Notes: a model not told the origin generated them from the letters alone. A stretch of DNA of 14,178 bases from Desulfohalobiaceae bacterium (GCA_021737115.1 JAIPER010000053.1:1-14178); one strand, 5' to 3'; positions 1-6,267 are shown, counted from the first letter of the stretch. Numbers and translations: made by a program.

Positions 1-328
1 CCATGTCCAGGGGCTTGGTCAGGTAGTCATAGGCCCCGCTCTTCAAGGTTTCAACAGCCGTCTCCACCGAAGCATAGGCGGTCATGACAATGATCGGAAT
101 AGCGGGATTGTACTCCTTGATGGCGGTCAGGGCCTCCAGGCCGGAGACCTTGAGCATGCGGAGATCCAGAAGGATGAGATCGAAAGGCTCCCGGCGGACC
201 ATGTCGATGGCGGTAGAGCCGTCGTCTGCCTCCTGGATACGATAACCGCTCGCGTTGAGCACGGTCCTGAGCATGGCCCGATGCCCGGCGTCGTCGTCTA
301 CGAGCAGGATCTTGGCTTTTTTGTCCAT
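1..328 (-). CDS. NtrC/ZraR-type response regulator, receiver domain (3' end off the window)
   Basis: The first 109 codons of a response regulator, starting at the ATG at 328-326 and running off the left edge. The receiver fold is clear: acidic pocket DDD at residues 11-13, phospho-acceptor D55 in LILLDLRM, T83 in VMTAYAS, and K105 in LTKPLD. The surrounding wording (GYRIQEADDG, ALTAIKEYNP, SGAYDYLTKPLD) is typical of NtrC-family regulators whose receiver is followed by a sigma-54 AAA+ domain and a Fis helix-turn-helix. Those domains would lie outside the window and are inferred. It lies 259 bases downstream of a ZraS-like histidine kinase on the same strand, so it is its likely phosphotransfer partner. 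The spacer contains repeats and a hairpin, so the two genes may not be tightly co-transcribed. Confidence 0.9.
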   Translation of the reverse strand, partial: MDKKAKILLVDDDAGHRAMLRTVLNASGYRIQEADDGSTAIDMVRREPFDLILLDLRMLKVSGLEALTAIKEYNPAIPIIVMTAYASVETAVETLKSGAYDYLTKPLDM

Positions 329-395
329 GATTTCGCAGCCTCTCCCTTGATTCTATACTGATTTCCTTATCAACTTCCTGCAACCTTTCTCCTGG

Positions 396-415
396 ATTCC
401 GGCCTTCGCCGGAAT
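396..415. repeat. REP-like GC hairpin
   Basis: A perfect inverted repeat: arms ATTCCGGC and GCCGGAAT with a CTTC loop, preceded by CCTGG and followed by GACGG. This type of short intergenic palindrome is scattered in many proteobacterial genomes. It sits between the kinase and regulator genes. Its role (mRNA stability, or simply a dispersed repeat) cannot be read from one copy. Confidence 0.6.
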
Positions 416-427
416 GACGGAGGAGGT

Positions 428-484
428 GATGCACAGTTTCTGGATCGATCAAACTGGCAGCTGTGGACTTCAACTCAATCACAC
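428..484. repeat. Dispersed repeat R, copy 1
   Basis: About 57 bases that match 2846-2906 at roughly 80% by eye. The best shared blocks are AGTTTCTG, TCGATCAAACTGG, and GCTG-GGxCTTCAAC followed by ACACAAC. In both copies a GC-rich hairpin lies on the lower-coordinate side (396-415 here, 2775-2792 at the other copy). No coding function is evident. Confidence 0.55.
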
Positions 485-525
485 AACACCATAACAATAT
501 TCTTAAATATATTAAATAATTACAT

Positions 526-552
526 GTCAGCTTTGCCAGAGGCAAAGCTGAC
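526..552. terminator. Perfect 12-bp hairpin after the kinase gene
   Basis: Arms GTCAGCTTTGCC (526-537) and GGCAAAGCTGAC (541-552) pair perfectly around an AGA loop, 35 bases past the kinase stop codon. On the minus strand it is followed by AT-rich DNA but not by an uninterrupted U-tract. It could be a weak or partial terminator, an mRNA 3'-end stabiliser, or another dispersed palindrome. Confidence 0.45.
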
Positions 553-587
553 CACTGACCTCTGTCCATTGCCCTCTGCCCCCCGAC

Positions 588-2363
588 TCAGTGCGCTTCC
601 CTCTGCTTTGGCAGGATAAGGACAGCAGTGGTCCCTTGCCCCGGCTCACTGGAGAGCCTGAGCTCACCCTGATGGGCCTCCACGATCTTGTGTGAGATGG
701 CCAGTCCCAAGCCCGTGCCTGATTGTTTTGTGGTGAAATAGGGATCGAAGATGTGCACCATGTCCTCCGGCTTGATTCCGGCCCCGGTATCGGAAATAAT
801 TATTCGGAGCTTCCCGGGGTCCTTGTCTTCCTCCGCGCGTACGGTGAGAAGGCCGCCCTCCGGCATGGCCTCGATGCTGTTCAAATAGAGGTTGAGCAGG
901 ACCTGACTGATCCTGTCCTGATCAAGCGCAGCCGGGTCCAGGGACGGGTCGAATTTCTTTTCTATCCTGACCCCTTTGGCCCGGGCCTCAGACTCGACCA
1001 TGCGCAGCGAGTGTTGCAGTAGGTTGGGTACTGATATGTATTTTTTCTTTATTTCCAGAGGCCTGGCAAATTCCAAGAGCTGGTTGATGACCCGGTTCAA
1101 CCGATCCACTTCCTGGATCATGATCTCCGCGGTGTTTTCAAAGTCGGGCCGGTCCGTGCAGCTCTCCTTAAAAAAGGTGGCGAATCCGCGTATGGAGCTC
1201 AAGGGATTCCTGATTTCATGGGCGATACCGGCGGCGAGTTTTCCCAGGGAGGCCAGGCGTCTGTTTTTTTCGATCTCTTTCTTCAATTCCTGGATTTCGG
1301 AAAGGTCCCGGATAAGGACGATCCGGCCGAGGGACACACCGTTGTCGTCTGCCAGGGGGGAAATACTGATGTCCATGGGGAGTCTTTTCGTGGATGAGGC
1401 GGGCACCTCGATTTCCTGCTGAAGCACTTTGTCTTGCCTGCCGGTCCTGCGGAGGAGATCAGCGAGTTGAGCCGGGAAAACCTCTTGGAATTGTTTTCCG
1501 ATCATGGCTTCTGATACCCAGGGTTTCAATATGGATTCAGCGGCCTGGTTGTAAGAAACAATCCTGTTCCCGGAATCAACCGTGATGAGTCCGATGGGCA
1601 TCTTTTCCACGACGTTGTCGGAAAAGGCCTTGATCCTGGAGAGATTCATCCTGGTGCTTTGATAGGCCTGGACCAGAAACAGGGAGAATATTCCTCCGAA
1701 GGTGATCAGAATGAGGATCAGGCCCATGATGACTGAATGCCGGGTGTCGCTTTTGAGAGCGGCATTAATGAATTTTGTGTTCAGACCGACGAAGATGATC
1801 TGTTCGCCGTCCAAGGGGCGGTTTTCTCTGCTGGAAAATCCCCGACTGGGTTGCTTGAACTGCATCATGTTTTGATGCATCCTGCTGCGGGGACTGCGGG
1901 CCGGGAGAAAACGTCGAAAAACTTCAAAGGTGTCGGCTGAATCTGAACGCTCTATCCTTCGCCAGTTGACCTCCCCGGAGGCGGCGATCGTTTCCAGGTT
2001 CAAAGTCTGCCCATGGCGGTCGCCGATCTTTTCCGGGTCGTTGTGGGCCAGAATGATCCCCTGACTGTCGGTCAGGATGATGTAGCTGATATCGGGCTGC
2101 TGGGCCGTTTCCATGATGAGTCTCTGTATTCTGAAGCTCCCGGAACGCATGCCCATCATGCCCATCATCCCGGTTCGGGTGCCTGCTTCAAATGACTTGA
2201 TCAGGGCGTTCCCTTTATCCAGGAGGAGCTGAGTGATGAATTGATTCTCCCTGGCCAGATTGGTGTAGGTCCAGAAGGCAAGGACCGGGAGCAGGATCAG
2301 GGCTGTAGCCATGAGGATCCAGGGCGGCAGGCCGAGCCAGCGGTATGTAGATCTGCGTGCCAT
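588..2363 (-). CDS. ZraS-like sensor histidine kinase with PAS domain
   Basis: Membrane two-component sensor kinase of 591 residues from the chosen start. Order: TM1 about 15-36; periplasmic sensor about 37-210; TM2 about 211-233; PAS about 250-360 (EKMPIGLITVDSGNRIVSYN); HisKA with phospho-acceptor H382 in AHEIRNPLSSI; HATPase with N-box around 491-495, G1 DTGAG 525-529 and G2 GTGLG 549-553. The start of the sensor (LLDKGNALIKSFEAGTRTGM, then DSQGIILAHNDPEKIGD) resembles E. coli ZraS, which responds to zinc or lead, but this protein has an additional PAS domain. A Met-rich run (MMGMMGM) in the sensor is compatible with metal sensing, which is inference. The start is uncertain: an in-frame ATG at 2390 lies at the end of a repeat arm (2374-2388), and neither ATG has a good Shine-Dalgarno. 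I chose 2363 because the extra nine codons are largely repeat sequence. Confidence 0.88.
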   Translation of the reverse strand: MARRSTYRWLGLPPWILMATALILLPVLAFWTYTNLARENQFITQLLLDKGNALIKSFEAGTRTGMMGMMGMRSGSFRIQRLIMETAQQPDISYIILTDSQGIILAHNDPEKIGDRHGQTLNLETIAASGEVNWRRIERSDSADTFEVFRRFLPARSPRSRMHQNMMQFKQPSRGFSSRENRPLDGEQIIFVGLNTKFINAALKSDTRHSVIMGLILILITFGGIFSLFLVQAYQSTRMNLSRIKAFSDNVVEKMPIGLITVDSGNRIVSYNQAAESILKPWVSEAMIGKQFQEVFPAQLADLLRRTGRQDKVLQQEIEVPASSTKRLPMDISISPLADDNGVSLGRIVLIRDLSEIQELKKEIEKNRRLASLGKLAAGIAHEIRNPLSSIRGFATFFKESCTDRPDFENTAEIMIQEVDRLNRVINQLLEFARPLEIKKKYISVPNLLQHSLRMVESEARAKGVRIEKKFDPSLDPAALDQDRISQVLLNLYLNSIEAMPEGGLLTVRAEEDKDPGKLRIIISDTGAGIKPEDMVHIFDPYFTTKQSGTGLGLAISHKIVEAHQGELRLSSEPGQGTTAVLILPKQREAH

Positions 2364-2373
2364 GTTTCGACTT

Positions 2374-2474
2374 ATACCAGAAGTTGGCATAAATTGCGGT
2401 TTGTATCTGCCTTCAATGAAATCTTATAGAAATCATGCAGGATAGGGGCTTCATTTTGGGCCAACTTCTGGTAT
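2374..2474. repeat. 101-bp element E2 with perfect 15-bp terminal inverted repeats, copy 1
   Basis: The left end ATACCAGAAGTTGGC (2374-2388) and right end GCCAACTTCTGGTAT (2460-2474) are exact reverse complements, enclosing 71 bases with no ORF. This has the architecture of a MITE. A diverged partial copy in inverted orientation lies at 3341-3395, so the unit has been duplicated. It sits directly upstream of the kinase start and may carry or disrupt its promoter. Confidence 0.7.
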
Positions 2475-2599
2475 CTGCTTGATAATATAAATGAAAATGC
2501 AATTTTCACTGGATTGCTCCGATCCATGTTGTTTGGCCATTCTTGTGTAAGTATAGGTTTTAAAAGGTCGGGAATGACTCTTCGTACTTGTCATCAGTG
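2475..2599. other. Non-coding spacer between repeat elements
   Basis: AT-rich stretch between element E2 and the first 92-bp element. Open frames here run through repeats and have no protein character. No convincing promoter, RNA gene or binding site was recognised. The kinase promoter should lie here or inside E2. Confidence 0.5.
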
Positions 2600-2691
2600 T
2601 GTTCATTTCCAGTCTTGGTTTTTACCACAAAGACTGGAGAAGCCAAGACTCCAGGCCCAAATTTCAAAAAAAGCTAAATTGGATCAGTATA
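2600..2691 (+). repeat. 92-bp MITE-like element, copy A (left end decayed)
   Basis: The right part matches the intact copies closely: GGTTTTTAC, ACAAAGACTGG, CCAGGCCCAAATTTCA, AAAAGCTAA, and the terminal TTGGATCAGTATA at 2679-2691. The left terminal inverted repeat has drifted (TGTTCATTTCCAG instead of TATACTGATCCAA), but the spacing gives the same 92-bp length. It is therefore probably an old, immobile copy. Confidence 0.7.
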
Positions 2692-2774
2692 GCAACTTTC
2701 ATCCTGCCCCTTCTGCTTCTTTTCCTATCACTACAGCGAAGTTTATGCTCACAAGCCCTTTTTGTACTGGGATC

Positions 2775-2792
2775 GCCAGGCTCCAGCCTGGC
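2775..2792. repeat. REP-like hairpin GCCAGGCT-CC-AGCCTGGC
   Basis: Perfect 8-bp arms around a CC loop, followed by GCCGCCAGGC. This is a short dispersed palindrome with no coding context. It lies on the lower-coordinate side of repeat R copy 2, paralleling the hairpin beside copy 1. Confidence 0.55.
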
Positions 2793-2845
2793 ATTGCGGG
2801 CCGCCAGGCACGCATTTGAGGCGTGACTGGCTCTATACAAGATAT

Positions 2846-2906
2846 GATTGCATCTGAAGTTTCTGCCTCGATCAAACTGGCGGCTGCGGGCTTCAACCCA
2901 ACTACA
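2846..2906. repeat. Dispersed repeat R, copy 2
   Basis: Diverged second copy of the repeat at 428-484, in the same orientation. It shares the exact block TCGATCAAACTGG and the CTTCAACxCAA-TACACAAC segment. It shows no start codon or coding bias conserved between the copies, so it is read as a non-coding dispersed repeat. Confidence 0.55.
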
Positions 2907-3238
2907 CAACAGCTCTACCATACTCAAAGACTAGAATTTGACTCTATCAGAGATGCTGACGGTGGGCAATGTCCAGGGGTGCGGCTATCAGCCGGTATGG
3001 CAAAGACCCGGCCCGCCGGCAACTTGATCATCAAGACCGGGAATATGGACCAGCGACAGGCTTGATTTAATATAGAGTGGCCAAGCAGGCAGGGACGATG
3101 GGTCAATCGATCGAGTGCAACATCGATTTCAGAGCCGCCTTGCTGATTCATTTTTGATTTTATGTTGTTTTTGGTAATTTATAGTACAAATTTTTTATTG
3201 AGGATATTTATTGACATAAAGCAACTTTATGAACTAAT
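2907..3238. other. Non-coding region upstream of the tungstate transporter genes
   Basis: About 330 bases without a recognisable gene. Translations of both strands were checked by eye for a TupA-like binding protein or its remnant and none was recognised. The last 100 bases are very AT-rich and would suit a promoter for tupB, but the only TTGACA (3211-3216) has no good -10 partner at normal spacing. Confidence 0.5.
3215..3231. promoter_or_regulatory. Perfect 7-bp inverted repeat in AT-rich DNA
   Basis: CATAAAG-CAA-CTTTATG pairs perfectly and overlaps a TTGACA. Its form and its place in AT-rich DNA upstream of tupB would fit an operator or a small hairpin. No specific regulator can be named from it. 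Confidence 0.35.
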
Positions 3239-3330
3239 TATACTGATCCAACTTAGCTTTTTGTGAAATTTGGACCTGGAGCCCTGAAACCGACAGTCTT
3301 TGTTGTAAAAACCAAAATTGGATCAGTATA
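3239..3330 (-). repeat. 92-bp MITE-like element, copy B (intact ends)
   Basis: Both ends carry the 13-bp inverted repeat TATACTGATCCAA. Reverse-complemented, it aligns without gaps to copy C at 4379-4470 with about 7 differences in 92 bases, all in the middle. Preserved ends with a drifting centre fit a non-autonomous element mobilised in trans. It directly adjoins a partial E2 copy on its right. Confidence 0.8.
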
Positions 3331-3334
3331 CAAG

Positions 3335-3348
3335 AGCCTTATAAGGCT
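3335..3348. repeat. 14-bp perfect palindrome AGCCTTATAAGGCT
   Basis: Self-complementary 14-mer at the junction between MITE copy B and the partial E2 element, about 95 bases upstream of the tupB start. It could be a protein-binding site or an accident of element ends. Confidence 0.35.
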
Positions 3349-3395
3349 TCATTGACGGCAGAGACGAAAGCGCAATTTATGCCAATTTCTGGTCT
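3341..3395. repeat. Partial element E2, copy 2 (inverted)
   Basis: Aligns to the reverse complement of about the last 55 bases of E2 copy 1 with one single-base gap and roughly 83% identity by eye. It includes the GCAATTTATGCCAA block and a decayed end TTTCTGGTCT. The other half of E2 was not found on the far side of MITE copy B, so this copy is truncated rather than simply interrupted. Confidence 0.6.
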
Positions 3396-3442
3396 AGAGC
3401 CACGAACAATCAACAGCAGGCAGAACACGGCAAATTTTCGTA

Positions 3443-4138
3443 ATGGACTATATCTGGCAGGGCCTGCTCAAGGCCCTTGAATTTCTCGTTTCCGGGCATC
3501 CCGAGACTTATTCTGCGGTCTGGTGCACCCTCAGGGTCTCGTCCCTGTCCATTGCCGCCAGTCTCTTTTTCGGGGTGCCACTGGGTTTTCTGCTGGGGCA
3601 TTATCAGTTTCCAGGGAAAAAGGGGATCAGGCTCCTGGTGGACACCCTACTCTCCTTTCCCACCGTGGTCATCGGTCTTTTGGTCTACACCTTTATCTCT
3701 TCCCGCGGGCCGCTCGGTCAGCTCGATCTGCTCTTCACCCTGCCGGGGATCGCCATAGGGCAGACCATCCTCGGCCTTCCGATCATCACGGCCCTGACCG
3801 CCTCAGCCGTAGAAAACCTGGACAGGCGTCTGACGACGACCCTTTTGACCCTGGGGGCGGACAAAAAAAGGATCCTGCTGACCACGGTCTGTGAGGCCCG
3901 TTTCAGTCTGCTGGCAGCCGCGGTGACAGCTTATGGCCGGATTGTTTCGGAAGTCGGCATTTCCATGATGGTCGGCGGAAACATCAAATGGTACACCAGA
4001 ACCATCACCACAGCCATCGCCCTGGAGACGAACAAGGGACAGTTCGCCCTGGGAATCGCCCTGGGACTCGTGCTTCTGGGGATTGCTTTTGGTGTGAATC
4101 TGGTCTTGCTTTTTTTGAAAACCAGGGTTGAACAGTAA
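3443..4138 (+). CDS. tupB: Tungstate ABC transporter permease TupB
   Basis: Inner-membrane permease of 231 residues, the usual size for TupB. It has about five hydrophobic segments (roughly 25-52, 64-85, 98-122, 155-178, 203-226). The EAA-type coupling loop that contacts the ATPase is at about 128-160 (TTLLTLGADKKRIL). Features such as LLSFPTVVIGLLVYTF, GxxIGQTILGLPIITALT and VGISMMVGGNIK resemble the TupB/WtpB group that imports tungstate for tungsten or molybdenum enzymes. The Shine-Dalgarno before the ATG is weak. The matching ATPase follows 370 bases later, separated by an octamer array and a MITE. No tupA binding-protein gene is present in the window. The last two codons and the stop (GAACAGTAA) already resemble the octamer repeat unit. 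Confidence 0.85.
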   Translation: MDYIWQGLLKALEFLVSGHPETYSAVWCTLRVSSLSIAASLFFGVPLGFLLGHYQFPGKKGIRLLVDTLLSFPTVVIGLLVYTFISSRGPLGQLDLLFTLPGIAIGQTILGLPIITALTASAVENLDRRLTTTLLTLGADKKRILLTTVCEARFSLLAAAVTAYGRIVSEVGISMMVGGNIKWYTRTITTAIALETNKGQFALGIALGLVLLGIAFGVNLVLLFLKTRVEQ

Positions 4139-4354
4139 ATCAGTGAATCGGTGAGTCAGTGAATCAGTAAATCGGTGAATCGGTGAATCGGTAAATCAGT
4201 GAGTCAGTGAATCGGTGAATCAGTAAATCAGTGAATCGGTGAATCGGTAAATCAGTGAGTCAGTGAATCGGTAAATCAGTGAATCAGTGAATCGGTGAAT
4301 CAGTGAATCAGTAAATCAGTAAATCGGTGAATCGGTGAATCGGTGAATCGGTGG
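4139..4354 (+). repeat. Tandem octamer array, 27 units of RTCRGTRA
   Basis: Twenty-seven consecutive 8-base units (ATCAGTGA, ATCGGTGA, GTCAGTGA, ATCAGTAA, ATCGGTAA, last unit ATCGGTGG) with no spacer or slip. The array begins immediately after, and in phase with, the tupB stop: the preceding eight bases AACAGTAA are a near-unit. Variation is confined to three transition positions. A run of four unit types recurs seven units (56 bp) apart, suggesting block duplication. Because the period is not a multiple of three and each unit carries TGA or TAA, it closes all plus-strand frames. Confidence 0.95.
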
Positions 4355-4378
4355 GTTTTCAACCGTGAACCATCATTT

Positions 4379-4470
4379 TATACTGATCCAATTTTGGTTT
4401 TTACAACAAAGACTGGCGATCCCAAGGGTCCAGGCCCAAATTTCACAAAAAGCTAAGTTGGATCAGTATA
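4379..4470 (+). repeat. 92-bp MITE-like element, copy C (intact ends)
   Basis: Terminal repeats TATACTGATCCAA (4379-4391) and TTGGATCAGTATA (4458-4470) are exact reverse complements. The interior has no ORF. The outermost TA could be a TA target duplication as in IS630/Tc1-type elements, which is inference. It ends 38 bases before the tupC start codon, so any local tupC promoter or RBS must lie in or near it. Confidence 0.85.
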
Positions 4471-4508
4471 GCATCGTTTTTTTTCGAATACATTCATCAA
4501 ACGAAATA

Positions 4509-5159
4509 ATGTTCATCTACCAACTCTACAACATCCAACAGCGGTATGCCGGCCGCCTCGTCCTGGACATCGAGCATCTAAAGGTGGACAGGGGGAGCAT
4601 CCTCGGGTTGTATGGCCCGAACGGCAGCGGCAAGTCCACCCTGCTTCGGATCATGGCCCTTTTGGAAGATCCGGTTGCAGGCAGACTCATTTTTCAGGGG
4701 ATGGAGGTGGACACTGGGGATGCGCTTGTCAGGCGCAGAATCACGCTTTTGGATCAGAATCCCTATCTCCTCAAACGTTCCGTCAGGGCCAATGTGGCCT
4801 ACGGGCTCAAAGTACGGGGAGAAAAAATAGACATCCAGGGTAAAATCAACCGAGCCCTGGAGCTGGTGGGGCTGCCGTCGGAACATTTTTCGGAACGAAG
4901 CTGGCATCAGCTTTCAGGTGGTGAGGCCCAGCGAGTGGCTCTTGCGGCCAGACTCGTTCTTCATCCCGAAGTCCTGCTCCTGGATGAACCCACCGCCAAT
5001 CTGGACGAGGAGAGTACTGAGCTGATTCGCAGGGCCTCCCTGGCTGCCAGGGAAAAATGGTCAACCACTGTTATCCTGGTCAGTCACGACCGATCCTGGC
5101 TGGAAGGGGTGAGCGACCGATTCCTGCTTATGGAAAAGGGACGGTTCAAATCCGACTGA
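4509..5159 (+). CDS. tupC: Tungstate ABC transporter ATP-binding protein TupC
   Basis: ABC ATPase of 216 residues with a complete set of motifs: Walker A GPNGSGKST 36-44, Q-loop Q83 (LLDQNPYLL), signature LSGGE 135-139, Walker B VLLLDE 155-160, D-loop ANLDEE, and H-loop H193 (VSHDRSW). The short length without a C-terminal regulatory domain fits TupC better than ModC or CysA. It is paired with the TupB permease upstream. The ATG at 4509 is chosen because the homology begins there; an in-frame upstream ATG at 4365 would translate through the MITE. Its Shine-Dalgarno is poor. The gene ends one base short of the convergent AAA+ gene, with no room for a terminator between them. Confidence 0.87.
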   Translation: MFIYQLYNIQQRYAGRLVLDIEHLKVDRGSILGLYGPNGSGKSTLLRIMALLEDPVAGRLIFQGMEVDTGDALVRRRITLLDQNPYLLKRSVRANVAYGLKVRGEKIDIQGKINRALELVGLPSEHFSERSWHQLSGGEAQRVALAARLVLHPEVLLLDEPTANLDEESTELIRRASLAAREKWSTTVILVSHDRSWLEGVSDRFLLMEKGRFKSD

Positions 5160-5168
5160 TTCACTGAT
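5153..5168 (-). repeat. Two octamer units at a convergent stop-codon junction
   Basis: Read on the minus strand this is ATCAGTGA then ATCAGTCG: the same unit as the array 800 bases away, with 14 bases matching. The TGA inside the first unit is the stop codon of the minus-strand AAA+ gene, and the tupC stop (5157-5159) lies in the second. The match to the tupB stop context (CAG-TRA-ATCAGT) is striking. Confidence 0.6.
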
Positions 5169-6207
5169 CTTTGGACTGGGTGATGTTTAATTCCTTAATT
5201 TTGTAAAGCAGGGTCCGGTAGCTGATTTTAAGCCTTATGGCAGCTGCTTTACGATTCCAGCCGGTCTCCTGGAGTATTTTTTCGATGATGTCCCTTTCCA
5301 CTCTCCGCCTCATCTGGTCTCTGACTTCCTTGAGCGAAGGGAAAGGGGTGTCTGTGGGCTCTTGATCCTGGGCGGCGTTCTCTTGGCAGGCGTTACTTTC
5401 CAGAGATTGCCCGGTATCCGGGGCTTTCTCTTTCCAGGTTGTAAGCTGCCGGCTGGATTGAATCTCGTTTTTTATTTCCTGGGTGTTGTTTAAAAGGCGG
5501 TGTCTCTGCAGGTAGTTGTAAAGTTCCCGGACATTTCCAGGCCAATGGTATTCATAAAAAAGATCGATCAAATCAGGGGGTAAGGGGGGTGTCGGCTGTT
5601 GTTTTCGTTCCTGGCTCAAGGATCTGTTGAAGTATTCCACGAGCGGCAAGATATCTTCTTTTCTCTCCCGTAAGGGTGGGACGTGAATTATGACAGTGCT
5701 GAGAAGGTAAAAAAGCTCGGCTCTGAAAATGTCCGCATTGATTTCCGGAGCCAAATCTTCATTGCTTGTCGCAATTATCCGGGCTCTTGCCTCTAAAGAC
5801 GCGTGACCACCCACCCGGTAATACTTTCGGTCCTGAAGCACCTGAAGCAATTTAGACTGTGTGGGTATTGGCACTTCATCAATATCATCCAGGAAAATAG
5901 TTCCTTCCCCGGCCAGTTCAAATTTTCCTTTTTTGCTTTTCTCCCTCCCGGAATGGTCTCCTTTTTCAAAGCCGAAGAGAACAGACTCCAGGAGATCAAA
6001 GGGAATTGCCGCGCAGTTTACTTTGACAAAAGGCTTATCCTTTCGCTGGGAGTGGGCATGCAGAGAACGCGCCACTAGTTTCTTGCCTACTCCGCTTTCA
6101 CCGGTTATCAGCACGTTTAAGTCATGAGTGCTTACTTTTTGGACAAGTTGGCGAATTTTTTGAATGGCTGGGCTGATTCCGATGATGAGTGGTTCTGGAG
6201 ACTGCAT
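5161..6207 (-). CDS. Receiver-less sigma-54-type AAA+ regulator with degenerate motifs
   Basis: 348 residues: AAA+ domain about 1-245, a linker, and a Fis-type helix-turn-helix about 305-345 (TGWNRKAAAIRLKISYRTLLYKIKEL). By coincidence its numbering matches E. coli PspF. Present: Walker A GESGVGKK 36-43, N64, Walker B FLDD 105-108, sensor I TSN 147-149, R162, and WPGNVREL. Altered: the sigma-54-contacting GAFTGA loop (83-88) reads GDHSGR, the second Walker B acidic residue is D108 instead of E, and the arginine-finger position 168 (YRL in typical members) is Leu. It should still bind DNA, but activation of sigma-54 RNA polymerase is doubtful. A CheY-like receiver gene ends 60 bases upstream on the same strand, suggesting a split NtrC-type regulator. 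The Shine-Dalgarno is weak, and base composition is more AT-rich than the TRAP genes. Confidence 0.85.
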   Translation of the reverse strand: MQSPEPLIIGISPAIQKIRQLVQKVSTHDLNVLITGESGVGKKLVARSLHAHSQRKDKPFVKVNCAAIPFDLLESVLFGFEKGDHSGREKSKKGKFELAGEGTIFLDDIDEVPIPTQSKLLQVLQDRKYYRVGGHASLEARARIIATSNEDLAPEINADIFRAELFYLLSTVIIHVPPLRERKEDILPLVEYFNRSLSQERKQQPTPPLPPDLIDLFYEYHWPGNVRELYNYLQRHRLLNNTQEIKNEIQSSRQLTTWKEKAPDTGQSLESNACQENAAQDQEPTDTPFPSLKEVRDQMRRRVERDIIEKILQETGWNRKAAAIRLKISYRTLLYKIKELNITQSKDQ

Positions 6208-6267
6208 GGCAGGTCTAGTTTGCCTCTATATTTTTAGGCTATGATATAGAAAATCCGGGATCGCGGG

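Noticed and set aside
354..362. TATACTGAT, identical to the first nine bases of the 92-bp element end
   Set aside because: No matching interior or right end follows; nine bases alone could be chance.
51..569. 172-codon open frame on the minus strand across the regulator start and spacer
   Set aside because: It overlaps the response-regulator receiver in another frame and its N-terminal part is translated repeat and hairpin sequence; the receiver frame has clear conserved motifs.
2664..3151. Small open frames on both strands in the repeat zone, considered as tupA remnants or small genes
   Set aside because: They run through MITE, hairpin and R-repeat sequence and show no TupA-like or other protein features.
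3211..3240. TTGACA as a -35 box for tupB
   Set aside because: At 16-19 base spacing the candidate -10 hexamers match poorly; TATACT is 22 bases away and belongs to the MITE end.
4139..4354. Possible CRISPR array
   Set aside because: Units are 8 bases, directly abutting, with no spacers; no cas genes nearby.
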